Origin: Actinomycetota bacterium
GTDB lineage: Bacteria; Actinomycetota; Actinomycetes; Actinomycetales; Microbacteriaceae
Length of the DNA: 5,957 nucleotides
Reading direction: 5' to 3'
Assembly: GCA_018895315.1 (NCBI GenBank)
Contig: JAHIOK010000295.1
Coordinates: 1-5,957, forward strand
Part shown: in pieces, positions 1 to 5,957 of the stretch
How the letters are laid out: the number at the start of each line of letters is the position of its first letter
Numbering within the stretch: the stretch's first letter is position 1
The notes under the pieces: generated by a model
Database searches by the model: none
What the model saw: the letters and a program-made list of their open reading frames with translations, nothing else
Told to the model about the DNA's origin: nothing
Made by a program: the position numbers and the translations under genes

Positions 1-167
1 CGACCGACGCCGACAAGCTCGCGAAGGTGACCGTCACCGCCGAGGTCCTCGGCGAGGAGCGCGGTCCGAAGATCGTCATCCAGAAGTTCAAGAACAAGAC
101 CGGCTACAAGAAGCGTCAGGGCCACCGTCAGGACCTCACGCGCGTCAAGGTCACCGGCATCAAGTAG
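1..167 (+). CDS. rplU: Large ribosomal subunit protein bL21, 3' end only
   Basis: This is the last 54 codons of the bL21 gene; the start lies left of the window. The reading frame begins at base 3 and ends at TAG 165-167. bL21 binds 23S rRNA in the large ribosomal subunit. The visible C-terminal part contains the basic rRNA-contact stretch [16 protein letters not shown] followed by TRVKVTGI, which is the usual bL21 ending (the family is about 100 residues long). A valine-rich beta segment ([10 protein letters not shown]) precedes it. rpmA follows after 20 bases, the standard bacterial rplU-rpmA pair, so the two are very likely co-transcribed. Identification is firm; only the missing N-terminal half cannot be judged. 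Confidence 0.96.
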   Translation, partial: TDADKLAKVTVTAEVLGEERGPKIVIQKFKNKTGYKKRQGHRQDLTRVKVTGIK

Positions 168-187
168 TCCAGGAAGAAGACGCAGAG

Positions 188-445
188 ATGGCACATAAAA
201 AGGGCGCAAGCTCCACCCGTAACGGTCGTGACTCCAACGCTCAGCGACTGGGCGTGAAGCGCTTCGGCGGCCAGCAGGTCCTCGCCGGCGAGATCATCGT
301 CCGCCAGCGCGGCACGCACTTCCACCCGGGCGCCAACGTCGGCCGCGGCGGAGACGACACGCTGTTCGCCCTCTCGGCCGGTGCGGTCGAGTTCGGTCAG
401 AAGGGCGGCCGCAAGGTCGTCAACATCGTGGCGGCTGCGGAATAG
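188..445 (+). CDS. rpmA: Large ribosomal subunit protein bL27
   Basis: This complete 85-residue gene encodes bL27, whose flexible N-terminus reaches toward the peptidyl-transferase centre of the large subunit. The protein opens with [20 protein letters not shown] and continues with [24 protein letters not shown] and GGDDTLFAL, all hallmarks of the family, and the length is typical. The N-terminus begins directly with AHKKG, so there is no cleavable N-terminal extension of the kind known from Firmicutes. A purine-rich ribosome binding site (AGGAAG, 171-176) lies 11 bases before the ATG. The gene follows rplU by 20 bases and is followed by a strong hairpin, so it is probably the last gene of the ribosomal protein unit. 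Confidence 0.98.
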   Translation: MAHKKGASSTRNGRDSNAQRLGVKRFGGQQVLAGEIIVRQRGTHFHPGANVGRGGDDTLFALSAGAVEFGQKGGRKVVNIVAAAE

Positions 446-466
446 TCCGAGCCACACAAGTTCTGG

Positions 467-494
467 TGAGGGGCGGGCTTCGGCCCGCCCCTCA
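467..494 (+). terminator. Hairpin terminator or attenuator after rpmA
   Basis: A perfect 12-bp inverted repeat (467-478 with 483-494) encloses a TTCG loop closed by a C-G pair, the extra-stable cUUCGg tetraloop. The stem is almost all G-C in its loop-proximal part (GGGCGGGC with GCCCGCCC), and two G-T wobble pairs could extend it outward. It begins 21 bases after the rpmA stop. The downstream bases (TTCCATTCC) are only moderately T-rich, so this is a hairpin without a proper U-tract, which is common for terminators in high-GC actinobacteria. It may let part of the transcription through into obgE. Structure is seen directly; function is inferred. Confidence 0.75.
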
Positions 495-521
495 TTCCAT
501 TCCGGCCCGAGATTCGGCCCG
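479..521 (+). repeat. Three short TTC(C)GGCCCG direct repeats before obgE
   Basis: The sequence TTCGGCCCG occurs at 479-487 and 513-521, with a one-base-longer version TTCCGGCCCG at 500-509. The first copy forms the loop and right arm of the hairpin at 467-494. The GCCCG core of each copy could in principle pair with CGGGC at 474-478, but the two later pairings would be far weaker than the 12-bp stem. This may be chance in GC-rich leader DNA, or remnants of local duplication. Confidence 0.35.
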
Positions 522-541
522 GTCCCAGTGAGAGGAGCAGC

Positions 542-2053
542 ATGGTCACTTTCGTCGATCACGTCACGCTGCATCTGCGCGCGGGCAAGGGCGGCAACGG
601 ATGCGTCTCGGTCAAGCGTGAGAAGTTCAAGCCCCTAGCGGGCCCCGACGGCGGCAACGGAGGCAACGGCGGTGACGTCGTGCTCGTCACCGACCCACAG
701 GTCACCACCCTGCTGTCGTTCCACCACTCGCCACACCGCAGCGCCGAGAACGGCGGCTTCGGCATGGGAGACCACAAGTCCGGCGCTCTGGGCGAATCGC
801 TCGAGCTGTCGATCCCGGTCGGCACTGTCGTCAAAGACACCAACGGCGAGACCCTCGTCGACATGGTCGAACCGGGGATGCGCTTCATCGTCGCGCCCGG
901 CGGTCGTGGTGGCCTCGGCAACGCGGCACTGGCGACCACCAAGCGCAAGGCCCCCGGCTTCGCGCTGCTCGGTACACAGGGCTGGGAAGGCGATGTCCTC
1001 CTCGAGCTGAAGACCGTCGCCGACGTTGCGCTCGTCGGCTTTCCTTCCGCAGGCAAGTCCAGCCTGATCGCAGCGGTCTCCGCCGCGCGGCCGAAGATCG
1101 CCGAGTACCCCTTCACGACCCTGCATCCGAATCTCGGTGTCGTGCAAGCGGGAGACGTGCGGTACACGATCGCGGATGTTCCCGGCCTGATCGAAGGCGC
1201 CAGCGAGGGCAAGGGCCTCGGGCTCGAGTTCCTCCGCCACGTGGAGCGCTGCACCGCGCTGGTGCACGTGCTCGACTGCGCGACGCTCGACCCCGGCCGC
1301 GACCCGCTGACCGACCTCGACGTCATCCTGGCCGAACTCGCTGCCTATCCTGTGCCGGAGGGACAGACTCCTCTGCTGGAGCGCCCGCAGCTCATCGCTC
1401 TCAACAAGGTCGACGTGCCCGAGGCCAAGGATCTCGCCGACCTCGTGCGGCCCGAACTCGAGGCCCGTGGCTACCGCGTGTTCGAGATCTCCACGGTCAG
1501 CCACGAGGGACTGCGCCAGCTCACGTATGCGCTCGGCGATGTCATCGCTCAGCACCGCGTCGAGCTCGCCGCGCAGCCCGTGCCCGAGCGGATCGTCATC
1601 CGCCCGCGCGGAGCCGTCAAGGAGTTCGTCATCCGCGTCGAGGGCGGCACCTACGGCGACGTCTACCGCATCCTCGGTGAGAAGCCCGAACGCTGGGTGC
1701 AGCAGACCGATTTCCAGAACGAAGAGGCCGTCGGATTCCTCGCCGACCGCCTCGACAAGCTCGGCGTGGAAGACGCGCTGTTCCGCCAGGGTGCCCAGGC
1801 GGGCGCCACCGTCGTGATCGGCGAGGGCGACGGTGTGATCTTCGACTGGCGGCCCGCCCTCAACTCGGTCGCCGAGCTGATGACCGCGCCGCGCGGCACC
1901 GACCCGCGCCTGGACATCAACCCGCGTCGTACGACCTCGCAGCGTCGTGATCGCTATCACGAGATGATGGACGCCAAGGCCGAGGCCCGTGCCGACCTCG
2001 AATCCGAGCGCATCGCGAAGACGTCGGACTGGAGCGACGAGGACGAAGGATGA
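542..2053 (+). CDS. obgE: Obg-family GTPase (ribosome assembly, growth control)
   Basis: This 503-residue Obg GTPase acts in large-subunit assembly and links growth to the GTP and (p)ppGpp state; it works in the cytosol, bound to ribosomes. The glycine-rich Obg domain spans about residues 1-158 ([27 protein letters not shown]). The G domain has G1 GFPSAGKSS (166-174), switch I YPFTT (189-193), G3 DVPG (212-215), G4 NKVD (288-291) and a G5-like ISTVS (316-320). An OCT domain covers roughly 349-434, ending near FDWRP. A charged tail to residue 503 ends in SDWSDEDEG; such tails are common in actinobacterial Obg. The ATG is chosen because MVTFVDHV matches the family N-terminus and AGGAG (533-537) lies 4 bases upstream. 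The stop overlaps proB by ATGA. All G motifs look intact. Confidence 0.97.
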   Translation: MVTFVDHVTLHLRAGKGGNGCVSVKREKFKPLAGPDGGNGGNGGDVVLVTDPQVTTLLSFHHSPHRSAENGGFGMGDHKSGALGESLELSIPVGTVVKDTNGETLVDMVEPGMRFIVAPGGRGGLGNAALATTKRKAPGFALLGTQGWEGDVLLELKTVADVALVGFPSAGKSSLIAAVSAARPKIAEYPFTTLHPNLGVVQAGDVRYTIADVPGLIEGASEGKGLGLEFLRHVERCTALVHVLDCATLDPGRDPLTDLDVILAELAAYPVPEGQTPLLERPQLIALNKVDVPEAKDLADLVRPELEARGYRVFEISTVSHEGLRQLTYALGDVIAQHRVELAAQPVPERIVIRPRGAVKEFVIRVEGGTYGDVYRILGEKPERWVQQTDFQNEEAVGFLADRLDKLGVEDALFRQGAQAGATVVIGEGDGVIFDWRPALNSVAELMTAPRGTDPRLDINPRRTTSQRRDRYHEMMDAKAEARADLESERIAKTSDWSDEDEG

Positions 2054-2898
2054 CGCTGAAAAGCCGGGCCGATATCGTCGGCGCGCGCCGCATCGTGGTG
2101 AAGGTCGGCTCCTCGTCGATCAGCGGTGAGAACGCCGCGAAGATCGAGTCGATCGTCGAGGCACTGGCTGCCGCCCACGGCCGTGGCACCGAGGTCGTGC
2201 TCGTCTCTTCGGGCGCGATCGCCACGGGGATGCCGTTCCTGGCGCTCGACGCCCGCCCCGCCGACCTCGCCAGCCAGCAGGCCGCCGCGGCGGTCGGTCA
2301 GAACGTGCTGATGTGGCGGTACCAGACCAGTCTCGACCGCTTCGCCATCCTCGCCGGGCAGGTGCTCCTGACCGCGGGCGACCTCGAGAACCCGACGCAC
2401 CGTTCCAACGCGCGCCGTGCCATGGAACGACTGCTGGGCCTGCGCATCCTGCCCATCGTCAACGAGAATGACACCGTCGCAACCCACGAGATCCGCTTCG
2501 GCGACAACGATCGACTGGGTGCTCTGGTCGCGCAGCTGATCGGCGCCGACGCTCTGGTGCTCCTCAGTGACATCGAGTGCCTCTACACGCGTCCGCCGGA
2601 CGAGCCGGGTGCGATGCCGATCCGCCACGTCGAGTTCGGCGACGACCTGCGCGGCTACGAGTTCGGTTCCGTCGTGGTCAACAGCGTCGGCACCGGGGGA
2701 GCGGCAACCAAGGTCTCGGCTGCCCGACTTGCGGCGGCATCCGGAGTGGGCGTGCTCGTCACGAGTGCCGATCTGGTCGACCGGGCACTCGCGGGCGATG
2801 ACATCGGCACGTGGTTCGAACCGAACCCCGAAGGCCCTTCTCTTCCCGTGACCGGCCCCGTTCGCACCGCCGAGCGCGCCGATACACTGGGCCGATGA
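2050..2898 (+). CDS. proB: Glutamate 5-kinase, short form without PUA domain
   Basis: ProB phosphorylates glutamate with ATP to gamma-glutamyl phosphate, the first and usually proline-inhibited step of proline synthesis. The 282 residues form one amino-acid-kinase domain. Visible motifs are VVKVGSSS (16-23, phosphate loop), SSGAIATG (53-60), NEND (138-141) and FGDNDRLG (150-157) for glutamate binding, [13 protein letters not shown] (from 171) for the nucleotide, and GTGGAATK (214-221). The E. coli enzyme is about 367 residues with a C-terminal PUA domain; here the frame ends shortly after the kinase fold, so PUA is absent rather than cut off by a visible frameshift. Start: the ATG overlaps the obgE stop (ATGA), with GAGGA at 2039-2043 six bases upstream. 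The stop overlaps proA in the same way. Confidence 0.96.
   Translation: MTLKSRADIVGARRIVVKVGSSSISGENAAKIESIVEALAAAHGRGTEVVLVSSGAIATGMPFLALDARPADLASQQAAAAVGQNVLMWRYQTSLDRFAILAGQVLLTAGDLENPTHRSNARRAMERLLGLRILPIVNENDTVATHEIRFGDNDRLGALVAQLIGADALVLLSDIECLYTRPPDEPGAMPIRHVEFGDDLRGYEFGSVVVNSVGTGGAATKVSAARLAAASGVGVLVTSADLVDRALAGDDIGTWFEPNPEGPSLPVTGPVRTAERADTLGR
2861..2888 (+). promoter_or_regulatory. Possible internal promoter for a leaderless proA transcript
   Basis: Inside the 3' end of proB, TACACT (2883-2888) fits the actinobacterial -10 form TANNNT. TTCGCA (2861-2866) matches four of six bases of a -35 box at a 16-base spacing. The T of the -10 box lies 7 bases before the proA ATG at 2895, so transcription could start at or next to the A of the start codon. 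There is no convincing ribosome binding site before proA, which is compatible with leaderless translation, but also with coupling through the ATGA overlap. Inference from spacing only. Confidence 0.3.
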
Positions 2899-4154
2899 CC
2901 ACGACCGCGATGACGCCGCGCGAGCGCATGCTCCTGGCGAAGGATGCCTCCCGGCAGGTCGGCCTCCTCACCGACGTGCAGAAGCGCGATGCGCTGCGTC
3001 GGATCGCCGAGGCCGTTCTGGCTGCAACGGCCGAGATCGTCGCCGCCAACGCCGAAGACCTCGAGCGGGGTCGCTCCACCGGGCTCTCGATCGCCCTGCA
3101 GGATCGGCTGCGCCTCGACAGCGACCGGGTCGCTGCTCTGGCCGACGCCGTCCGCGATGTGGCAGACCTGCCCGATCCGGTCGGACGAATTCTCGACGAG
3201 CGCACGCTCGGCAACGGTGTGCGTCTGCAGAAGGTGTCTGTGCCCTTCGGCGTCGTCGGGTCGATCTACGAGGCTCGCCCGAACGTCACCGTCGACATCG
3301 CCGCTCTCGCACTGCGGTCCGGCAACGCCGTGGTGCTCCGCGGCGGCTCGGCGGCCGAGATGACCAACGCTGCGCTCGTGCGCGCGATGCGCGGAGCGCT
3401 GGCCGACGAAGGCATCGACCCCGAGGCGATCCAGACGGTCGACGACTTCGGACGCGAGGGTGCGCGCGAGCTCATGAATGCGCGGGGCATCGTCGATGTG
3501 CTCGTGCCGCGGGGGAGTGCCCAGCTCATCGAGACGGTCGTGACCGAGTCATCGGTTCCGGTCATCGAGACCGGCGCGGGCGTGGTGCACATCGTGCTCG
3601 ACGAAACCGCCCGGCTCGACTGGGCGCGCGACATCACCGTGAACGCCAAGGTGCAGCGTCCGAGCGTCTGCAACGCGGTCGAGACGGTGCTCGTGGTGCG
3701 CAGCGCTGCAAACCGTCTCGTCGGCCCGGTCGTCGCAGCCCTCCAGGGTGCTGGTGTGACGGTCCACGGCGACGAAACGGTGGCGGGCCTTGCCGACGCC
3801 ATCGTGCCGGCGGACGAATCGGACTGGTCGACCGAGTACATGAGTCTCGACATCGCTGTGCGGGTGGTCGACGACCTCGACGCGGCGATGGCCCACATCC
3901 GCCGGTACTCCACGCATCACACCGAATCGATCATCACCGAGGATGCCGCGCACGCCGAACGCTTCCTCGCCGAGGTCGACTCGGCGGTCGTGATGGCGAA
4001 CGCGTCGACCCGTTTCACCGACGGCGGCGAATTCGGCTTCGGCGCCGAGGTCGGCATCTCGACCCAGAAACTCCACGCCCGCGGCCCCATGGGGCTCGCC
4101 GAGCTGACCAGCACCAAGTGGCTGGCGCGCGGTGACGGACAAGTACGCGCCTGA
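2895..4154 (+). CDS. proA: Glutamate-5-semialdehyde dehydrogenase (gamma-glutamyl phosphate reductase)
   Basis: ProA reduces the gamma-glutamyl phosphate made by ProB with NADPH to glutamate-5-semialdehyde, which cyclises on the way to proline. From the ATG at 2895 the protein has 419 residues, close to the 417 of E. coli. It belongs to the aldehyde dehydrogenase superfamily: VPFGVVGSIYEARPN (SIYEARPN at 123-130) and RGGSAA (149-154) belong to the cofactor-binding part, and VQRPSVCNAVE carries the catalytic Cys259. STHHTESI and GISTQKLHARGPMGL (from 387) form the conserved C-terminal region. The frame is open upstream to 2811, but those codons read through proB and do not resemble ProA, so the start is placed at the ATGA overlap. 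Met6 at 2910 is a less likely alternative. The labile product makes co-expression with ProB sensible. Confidence 0.96.
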   Translation: MTTTAMTPRERMLLAKDASRQVGLLTDVQKRDALRRIAEAVLAATAEIVAANAEDLERGRSTGLSIALQDRLRLDSDRVAALADAVRDVADLPDPVGRILDERTLGNGVRLQKVSVPFGVVGSIYEARPNVTVDIAALALRSGNAVVLRGGSAAEMTNAALVRAMRGALADEGIDPEAIQTVDDFGREGARELMNARGIVDVLVPRGSAQLIETVVTESSVPVIETGAGVVHIVLDETARLDWARDITVNAKVQRPSVCNAVETVLVVRSAANRLVGPVVAALQGAGVTVHGDETVAGLADAIVPADESDWSTEYMSLDIAVRVVDDLDAAMAHIRRYSTHHTESIITEDAAHAERFLAEVDSAVVMANASTRFTDGGEFGFGAEVGISTQKLHARGPMGLAELTSTKWLARGDGQVRA

Positions 4155-4165
4155 CGGCATAAACT
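4136..4165 (+). promoter_or_regulatory. Probable sigma-70-type promoter for the small membrane gene and nadD
   Basis: TAAACT (4160-4165) is a good -10 box of the TANNNT type and stands out as AT-rich in this GC-rich DNA. CGGACA (4136-4141) matches four of six -35 bases, with an 18-base spacer; it lies over the last codons of proA. Transcription would begin near 4172, giving a leader of about 36 bases before the ATG at 4208. It lies in one of only two intergenic gaps over 50 bases in the window. No experimental support can be seen. Confidence 0.45.
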
Positions 4166-4207
4166 GAGGTCGCGCCCTGCGCACCTTCGACCCCGAACGG
4201 AGACCCG

Positions 4208-4432
4208 ATGACCCTGGCAACGCTGATCGCTATCGCCGCCGCGCAGACCGAGGACCACGGAACCGTGATGCTCGAGACCATCGGCTATCCGATCGCGGCG
4301 CTCGTGGTCTTCTCGCTGCTCGGCCTCGTCACCCTGTCGTATCGCAACGTCGCCAACCGCCACCCGCGCAAGGCGGAGGCCTATGCCAAGGCGCACGCCA
4401 ACGACGTCCAGCAGACGGGCCACGGCCACTAG
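4208..4432 (+). CDS. Small single-pass membrane protein, function unknown
   Basis: This 74-residue protein matches no named family that I can recognise. One clear transmembrane helix spans about residues 25-45 (IGYPIAALVVFSLLGLVTLSY). It is followed directly by a basic segment RNVANRHPRKAEAYAK, so by the positive-inside rule the C-terminus faces the cytoplasm. Residues 3-12 (LATLIAIAAA) are also hydrophobic, but too short and without preceding positive charge for a clear signal peptide. The tail ends in TGHGH. The start is supported by CGGAG (4198-4202), 5 bases before the ATG. Met21 (4268) would keep the helix but lacks a good binding site. The gene sits 53 bases after proA, behind a likely promoter, and 9 bases before nadD, suggesting co-transcription with nadD. 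High third-position GC and a sensible membrane design argue that it is real. Confidence 0.8.
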   Translation: MTLATLIAIAAAQTEDHGTVMLETIGYPIAALVVFSLLGLVTLSYRNVANRHPRKAEAYAKAHANDVQQTGHGH

Positions 4433-4441
4433 GGCGACCGC

Positions 4442-5038
4442 ATGACGGTGACGCGAACCCCACGGATCGGGGTCATGGGTGGGACGTTCGATCCCATCCA
4501 TCACGGTCACCTCGTCGCCGCGAGTGAAGTCGCGGAGTCCTTCGATCTCGACGAAGTCATCTTCGTACCCACGGGTCGGCCGTGGCAGAAGGAGCAGGTC
4601 ACCCAGAGCGAACACCGCTATCTGATGACCGTGATCGCGACCGCATCGAACCCGCGATTCACGGTGAGCCGCGTCGACATCGACCGCGAAGGCTCGACCT
4701 ACACGATCGACACCCTGCGCGATCTGCAGGAGCAGCGGCCGGGTGCGGAGCTCTTCTTCATCAGTGGTGCAGACGCCGTGGCGCAAATTCTCAGTTGGAG
4801 GGACCATGATGAACTGTGGGGTCTCGCCCATTTCGTCGCGGTCTCCAGGCCAGGGCACGTGCTCAGCACAGCCGGTCTTCCGAGTGAGAACGTGAGTCAG
4901 CTCGAGATTCCTGCCCTCTCGATCTCGTCCACCGACTGTCGACATCGCGTACGGCAGGGCCACCCGGTGTGGTACCTGGTCCCCGATGGGGTCGTCCAAT
5001 ACATCGCAAAACATCATCTCTACAGGAGCCAGGCATGA
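4442..5038 (+). CDS. nadD: Nicotinate-nucleotide adenylyltransferase
   Basis: NadD transfers AMP from ATP to nicotinate mononucleotide, forming deamido-NAD in the core pathway to NAD. The 198-residue protein has the nucleotidyltransferase signature [11 protein letters not shown] (13-23), including the HxGH-type ATP motif, and the ISSTDCR motif (161-167) near the C-terminus, both diagnostic. [10 protein letters not shown] and FISGADAV are further family segments, and length is typical. The ATG is preceded by AGGG (4431-4434), which overlaps the TAG stop of the upstream gene, so initiation is probably coupled to it. The stop overlaps the following gene by ATGA. In many bacteria nadD is followed within a gene or two by rsfS, which may lie right of the window. 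No missing residues or frameshift are visible. Confidence 0.96.
   Translation: MTVTRTPRIGVMGGTFDPIHHGHLVAASEVAESFDLDEVIFVPTGRPWQKEQVTQSEHRYLMTVIATASNPRFTVSRVDIDREGSTYTIDTLRDLQEQRPGAELFFISGADAVAQILSWRDHDELWGLAHFVAVSRPGHVLSTAGLPSENVSQLEIPALSISSTDCRHRVRQGHPVWYLVPDGVVQYIAKHHLYRSQA
5024..5028 (+). promoter_or_regulatory. Ribosome binding site fixing the start of the acidic protein
   Basis: AGGAG lies 6 bases before the ATG at 5035, inside the end of nadD. It is among the best-placed binding sites in the window and decides the start of the partial downstream gene at the ATGA overlap. Confidence 0.75.
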
Positions 5039-5957
5039 GCACATCAGAGCAGCCAGACACTCCTCCGTTGACGAGGAAGCAGTTGCGGGAGATCCGCAAC
5101 ACCGGCGCCACTCCGATCATCACGGTGACCGACGACGACCTCGACGACACCGACGGTGGGGCGTCGTCCGAACAGCACACGCCCGTATCCGCCGTTCCGA
5201 CTCCGCTCCCGCACGCGTCGGAGCCGGCGATCATCGCGGCTGCTCCGGTGTCAGATGCCAGCGTCGATCTCGGCGTCTCGCCGCTGACCCGCCGGCAGGC
5301 GCGCCAGCAGGAGCGCATCCGAACCGCCTCCGTCCCCGTCATCACGCCCGACATGGCGGCGGGTGTGGCGGCTCCCGAGCCCGCCGAGGAGCTCGTGCCC
5401 GCTGTCGCGGATGAGGCTGCCCCCGACGCAGAGCCCGCTGTTGACGCTGAGTACTCCAACGCGCCGGTCGAGGCATCCGAGATTCCGACCGAACCGCCGG
5501 TCGTTGAAGCAGAACTGATCGAAACCGACCGTTCCGACGTGGATGTCGCAGAGCAGGATGCCGCCGACGAACCCGTCGCCGATGCAGCTCAGCAGATCGC
5601 CGACGCCGCCGATGACGGCGATGAAGAGGCCGAGCGCCCGGTCGTGAACCCGGAGTTCGGCGCGAGTCTGCTGGCCGCTGAGCCGGTCACCGTCGCGTTG
5701 CCCGCATCCTTCGATCAGCTCATTGCCCGCGAAGCGTCGTCGACCGGTTCGGTGTCGACCCCGCACGCCCTCATTCTTTCGCAGACGCCGTCCTCGGGTC
5801 CGATGCTCGGCCCGATCGGCTCTACCGGCGAGGTGCTCATCACGGGCAGCCTCGTGCTGCCCGAAGGGCTCGGTTCGACCGGTCACACGCCCGGCACGAC
5901 GGATGGAAAGGAAGCCGACGCGGTACTCATCGACGGCGAGCTTCCGGCCCATTCCTC
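5035..5957 (+). CDS. Acidic, probably disordered protein with twin LTR(K/R)Q motifs, C-terminus missing
   Basis: This frame is open from the ATG at 5035 to the right edge (307 full codons) and I do not recognise it as a named family. The N-terminus [16 protein letters not shown] is followed by a basic motif (residues 12-30), an acidic linker with DDDLDDTD (33-40), and a second copy of the motif (84-104). A long stretch rich in Ala, Glu, Asp, Pro and Val (about 113-201) comes next. From about 203 the protein is less charged and holds short Gly/Ser/Thr-rich segments with GSTG twice. It has only two lysines, no Cys or Trp and three aromatics, which suggests intrinsic disorder. No membrane helix is visible, though one could follow beyond the edge. 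The start is fixed by AGGAG and the overlap with nadD. Some GAA, GAT and GCA codons make it slightly less GC-biased than neighbours. Confidence 0.85.
   Translation, partial: MSTSEQPDTPPLTRKQLREIRNTGATPIITVTDDDLDDTDGGASSEQHTPVSAVPTPLPHASEPAIIAAAPVSDASVDLGVSPLTRRQARQQERIRTASVPVITPDMAAGVAAPEPAEELVPAVADEAAPDAEPAVDAEYSNAPVEASEIPTEPPVVEAELIETDRSDVDVAEQDAADEPVADAAQQIADAADDGDEEAERPVVNPEFGASLLAAEPVTVALPASFDQLIAREASSTGSVSTPHALILSQTPSSGPMLGPIGSTGEVLITGSLVLPEGLGSTGHTPGTTDGKEADAVLIDGELPAHS
5068..5346 (+). repeat. Two copies of a basic protein motif, 72 residues apart
   Basis: In the acidic protein, residues 12-30 (5068-5124) begin [10 protein letters not shown] and end TPIIT; residues 84-104 (5284-5346) begin [13 protein letters not shown] and end VPVIT. 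The cores share LTR-K/R-Q-x-R and P-I/V-IT; the second copy has two extra residues in the middle. Both are preceded by proline. The codons differ at many positions, so the likeness is at the protein level and not a recent DNA duplication. Confidence 0.7.

Noticed and set aside
635..1960. Long antisense open frame (441 codons) opposite obgE
   Set aside because: It mirrors the GC-biased codons of obgE, has an Arg/Asp/Val/Gly-rich unstructured composition without motifs, and the sense frame is an unmistakable Obg.
2811..2894. Upstream extension of the proA frame by 28 codons
   Set aside because: The extra residues come from the out-of-frame end of proB and do not resemble the ProA N-terminus; the ATGA start gives the normal family length.
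4167..4186. Hairpin AGGT(c)GCG...CGCACCT after proA as a terminator
   Set aside because: Only seven pairs with a bulged C and no T-run follow. It overlaps the predicted transcription start, so it is too weak to call a terminator.
3917..5044. Antisense open frame (375 codons) spanning the end of proA, the small gene and nadD
   Set aside because: It crosses three well-supported sense genes and their intergenic gaps. Its length is explained by scarcity of stops in GC-rich DNA, and no domain is visible.
4986..5414. Sense-strand open frame of 142 codons in another frame over the nadD end and acidic protein
   Set aside because: It is His/Arg-rich with no motif or proper start context, and it conflicts with the two supported frames.
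5251..5952. Antisense open frame (233 codons) opposite the acidic protein
   Set aside because: The sense frame has a ribosome binding site, an overlap with nadD and repeated protein motifs; the antisense product is an Arg/Gly/Asp-rich shadow.
1..5957. Mobile elements, CRISPR arrays, tRNA or rRNA genes, phage or defence systems
   Set aside because: No terminal inverted repeats, transposase motifs, regularly spaced repeats, cloverleaf sequences or defence domains were found; the window is a conserved housekeeping region.

Overview
The window is GC-rich and densely coded. It looks like the chromosome of a high-GC Gram-positive bacterium (Actinomycetota), most likely Microbacteriaceae and possibly Microbacterium. 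This placement is an inference. It rests on the GC-biased third codon positions, on the order rplU-rpmA-obgE-proB-proA-nadD, and on family details such as an Obg with a charged tail after its OCT domain and a short ProB without a PUA domain. All supported genes lie on the + strand, and no stretch over 300 bases lacks a gene.

Layout: (1) positions 1-445 hold the 3' end of rplU (bL21) and complete rpmA (bL27), a two-gene ribosomal protein unit. It is followed by a 12-bp perfect hairpin with a UUCG loop, a probable terminator or attenuator. (2) Positions 542-4154 hold obgE, proB and proA. Each junction is an ATGA stop/start overlap, which suggests translational coupling. They encode the ribosome-assembly GTPase Obg and the first two enzymes of proline synthesis from glutamate. 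(3) Positions 4155-4207 are a short gap with a plausible promoter, followed by a 74-residue single-pass membrane protein of unknown function. (4) nadD, for nicotinate-nucleotide adenylyltransferase in NAD synthesis, starts 9 bases after that gene. (5) A further ATGA overlap leads into a long acidic, low-complexity reading frame that runs off the right edge. I do not recognise it. It carries two copies of a basic motif (LTR-K/R-Q...P-I/V-IT) exactly 72 residues apart.

Most of the window is conserved housekeeping DNA. I see no mobile element, CRISPR array, tRNA or rRNA, and no sign of recent transfer. The two parts not explained by known function are the small membrane protein and the truncated acidic protein. 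Both flank nadD and are probably co-expressed with it. Promoter and terminator calls come from reading the sequence only.
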